Shown here piece by piece: positions 61,434 through 64,000 of a DNA stretch of 64,000 nucleotides. The stretch is from Mactromeris polynyma (taxonomy: Eukaryota > Mollusca > Bivalvia > Venerida > Mactridae). The stretch's first letter is position 1; the number at the start of each line of letters is the position of its first letter. The translations under genes were made by a program, and so were the position numbers. Where the stretch lies: NCBI GenBank assembly GCA_032209605.1, contig JASFXZ010000016.1, positions 15,128,001 through 15,192,000 of the forward strand. The letters run 5' to 3'. Below the pieces are notes generated by a model. That model did no database searches, had not been told where the DNA came from, and saw only the letters and a list, made by a program, of their open reading frames with translations.

Positions 61434-62222
61434 TTGCATTTCATTGCCAAAGATGGGCATCTTGTTCGCTTAAAATTCAAGGTATCCGCATCAAATTTAC
61501 CATCAAAACGCTTCATACCTCGGCACGTGGCATCAAATTTAAGATATGGCATCAAACAATTGTTAGGGGCCATTCTATTCAGGTCGTCTCCAAAGAAGTT
61601 TAAAGTCAGCCAATCTTCCAAAAAGCAGATGTTCATGGTCATTTTAATGTCAATGGTGTGATCTCAAGTCAGGTCGTACCGTAGCAGCAAACAATCACAG
61701 CCCAGTATTTTGATAATTATTTGTCTGAACATATGAATTTGACTATGGATGACAATTAACAATTTAAATATGCTCTGTGATAGAATATACAAATGTCCAA
61801 AAAGATGCAGCCAAATATGTTTGACAGGTCCTGAATCGGAATTTCATGAGAGCGATGAGAAAAAAGCGAAAAGCGGAGCTTACAGTCATGATCATACACC
61901 AGGACAACGCACAAGTCTGTGCATCGGGCAAAGCGACCCTGTGAATGGCAAACGGCCGTTTAAAGCGTTTAAGCATGCACCGTATAGCCCGGATTATACC
62001 CCTATTACTTCTTGTTTTCCCATGCTGAAGGGTTGTCTGAGAGGACAAGACGTCGATGTTAACAGCGAGATCCCACACCCAGCTCAGTTGGCAATTTTAT
62101 CTTTTTCATCTGCATCTAGTAGAATGGACAGTTACCTTTCGGAGGTAGATCTGTATGTGCAGAACGTGCGAGTATTATGTTTCGTGGGGAGTATTTTGAA
62201 AATGATTGAGCATTCCCGTTGA
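61434..62222 (+). pseudogene. Mariner transposase remnant
   Basis: Fragments in different frames keep the family order: SPKKFKVSQSSKKQ, then QQTITAQYFDNYLSEHM, then SHDHTPGQRT, then FKHAPYSPDYTPI followed by FPMLKGCLRGQ. The catalytic segments are altered or out of frame, so it is inactive. Confidence 0.75.
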
Positions 62223-62624
62223 CGTAGAATACCTGATTTTGTGGCGACGTTAAGATGTCCTGATGACGTATAATGCGTGATTTTGTGGCGACGTCAAGAT
62301 GTCCCGTTAACGTAGAATGCCTGATTTTGTGGCGACGTCAAGATGTCCCGATGACGTAGAATGCCTGATTTTGTGGCGACGTCAAGATGTCCCGGTGACG
62401 TAGAATGCCTGATTTTGTGGCGACGTCAAGATGTCCCGATGACGTAGAATGCCTGATTTTGTGGCGACGTCAAGATGTCCCGTTGACGTAGAATGCCTGA
62501 TTTTGTGGCGACGTCAAGATGTCCTGATGACGTAGAATGCGTGATTTTGTTGCGACGTCAAGATGTCCCGATGAAGTAGAATGCCTGATTTTGTTGCGAC
62601 GTCAAGATGTCCCGATGACGTAGA
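62218..62624 (+). repeat. 44-bp minisatellite inside the mariner element
   Basis: About nine copies of a 44-bp unit containing gacgtagaatgcctgatttt and gtggcgacgtcaagatgtcc, with few differences between copies. No unique spacers are present, so it is not CRISPR-like. Confidence 0.92.
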
Positions 62625-63098
62625 CCCGGGGTACGGCATGTGTTCCTTAGTTAACATTCAGAGTTTTATTGTATCTAAAGTCATTTGTAATTTGTTATGA
62701 TTTTCATGCGTGTGATGTATTTTCTGCAAATTTTTGAACACCTCTCGTACAGTGCGCGTTAATTACCTTCTAAGTAAGATAGCGCATGTTTTGCATGCAC
62801 TCTTAATAAATAAAATGCACACACACACGCGTAATATCAGTCAAGGCTGTATCGGCCCCATCTGAACTTAAACTATTTGAACAGGCTGCATGAGCTTGCG
62901 ATTGTTAAGGTGTTTAACCTATGCGTAACAAAGTCCTATGGATGCAGATTTTATGAGATGAACTTTGCGTGTCATTAAATATAATTATCATATATGAATA
63001 TCGTATATAAATCAGGTTTACTAAGTGATAAGTTATTTTAGTAAACCAAATGAAGTTTATATGGACACATACATGTACGCTTTTATCGTAAGCAAACC

Positions 63099-63276
63099 TA
63101 TGGTGGCATATTACTGCCACCAGTTAGCATGATAGCGTTCGCGAATTAATTCGTGTTAACCACTTAATTATTACGATAATTATCTAGCTATCTAGTTAAT
63201 ATTCGTGATAAATAATCGCAAAGATAAATATCATACAACTAGAAACAGGCTTGAAAGTGCCCAGAAGTGCCACCTC
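63099..63276. mobile_element. Related palindromic MITE next to the satellite
   Basis: It begins ctatggtggcatatt and ends agtgccacctc, with inner taattcgtgttaaccactta. These inner motifs resemble those of the satellite that follows. Confidence 0.45.
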
Positions 63277-63309
63277 TTACCTTTTTATGATGTATTACAC
63301 TAGATTCAA

Positions 63310-64000
63310 GTGGTAACACGAATCTTATCGAATTGACCACTTATTATGTTACTTAATAACTCAAATTCACGAATTTCACTTAAGATTCGTGTTACCACAT
63401 ATTTATAAATGCAAGTTTGGCTTCTAGATGTAAGTGGTAACACGAATCTTAAGTGAAATTCGCGAATTTGAGTTATTAAGTAACATAATAAGTGGTCAAC
63501 TAGATAAGATTCGTGTTACCACTTACATCTAGAAGCCAAAAATGAATAAGTGGTAACACGAATCTTAAGTGAAATTCGCGAATTTGAGTTATTAAGTAAC
63601 ATAATAAGTGGTCAACTAGATAAGATTCGTGTTACCATTTACATCTAGATGCCAAAAATGAATAAGTGGTAACACGAATCTTAAGTGAAATTCGCGATTT
63701 TGAGTTATTAAGTAACATAATAAGTGGTAAACTAGATAAGATTCGTGTTACCACTTACATCTAGAAGCCAAAAATGAATAAGTGGTAACACGAATCTTAA
63801 GTGAAATTCGCGAATTTGAGTTATTAAGTAACATAATAAGTGGTCAACTAGATAAGAATCGTGTTACCACTTACATGTAGAAGTCAAAAACGCATTTATA
63901 AATAAGTGGTAACACGAATCTTAAGTGAAATTCGCGAATTTGAGTTACTAAGTAACATAATAAGTGGACAACTAGATAAGATTCGTGTTACCACTTAAAT
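63310..64000. repeat. Satellite built from an 88-bp inverted-repeat element
   Basis: Each copy starts gtggtaacacgaatctta and ends with the exact reverse complement, taagattcgtgttaccac, with spacers of about 28-35 bp. The first copy (63,310-63,398) is inverted relative to the next five or so, which are head to tail at a period of about 116-126 bp. The array runs off the window. Confidence 0.9.

Larger units (their letters stand above)
61251..62747 (+). mobile_element. Decayed mariner-type element
   Basis: TA flanks (61,249-61,250 and 62,748-62,749) enclose inverted ends CGAGGGGTGTTCAAAAA and CGAGAGGTGTTCAAAAA (one mismatch in 17). Length about 1.5 kb including a minisatellite near the 3' end. 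It lies in gene-poor sequence. Confidence 0.82.

Noticed and set aside
62218..62624. CRISPR-like array
   Set aside because: Copies are contiguous 44-bp repeats with no unique spacers, in a eukaryotic transposon.

Overview
The window looks like animal nuclear DNA, most likely from a mollusc and probably a bivalve. The reasons are: spliced genes with GT-AG introns, a very AT-rich background, Tc1/mariner, LINE and tRNA-SINE copies, a secreted C-type lectin, a multicopper laccase and duplicated B-box genes. This placement is inference; no species is identified.

Layout. (1) 1-4083, minus strand: 5' part of a B-box/coiled-coil gene (copy A), running off the left edge. (2) 28,468-39,869, minus strand: a second copy (B). 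Its downstream part has become an array of 63- or 42-nt exons. Every one is phase 0-0 and encodes whole heptads of coiled coil; part of the array is a 2.18-kb unit present three times. (3) 16,965-25,400: tandem repeats of about 843 bp. Each carries, on the same minus strand, a slot of about 9 nt bounded by conserved splice signals. The slot differs strongly between repeats while the flanks are almost identical; this is the most unusual signal in the window. (4) 13,204-14,023, minus strand: two phase-matched exons ending in a stop, perhaps the 3' end of the same gene. (5) 44,130-50,392, plus strand: a six-exon C-type lectin; its first exon also survives as a dead copy at 8,596. (6) 52,024-56,089, minus strand: a three-exon laccase with a putative GPI-anchor tail. 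(7) The rest is mobile-element territory: an intact Tc1 element, a 2-kb TIR element with a frameshifted ORF, a decayed mariner carrying a 44-bp minisatellite, LINE fragments, several MITE families, and a palindromic MITE-derived satellite running off the right edge.

Regions 1-8.7 kb and 36.0-46.2 kb are two copies of a segmental duplication containing the B-box gene, the first lectin exon and several repeats. Exon borders come from splice consensus plus phase continuity, not from transcripts. Joining the coiled-coil array, the slots and the 13-14 kb exons into one gene is a hypothesis.
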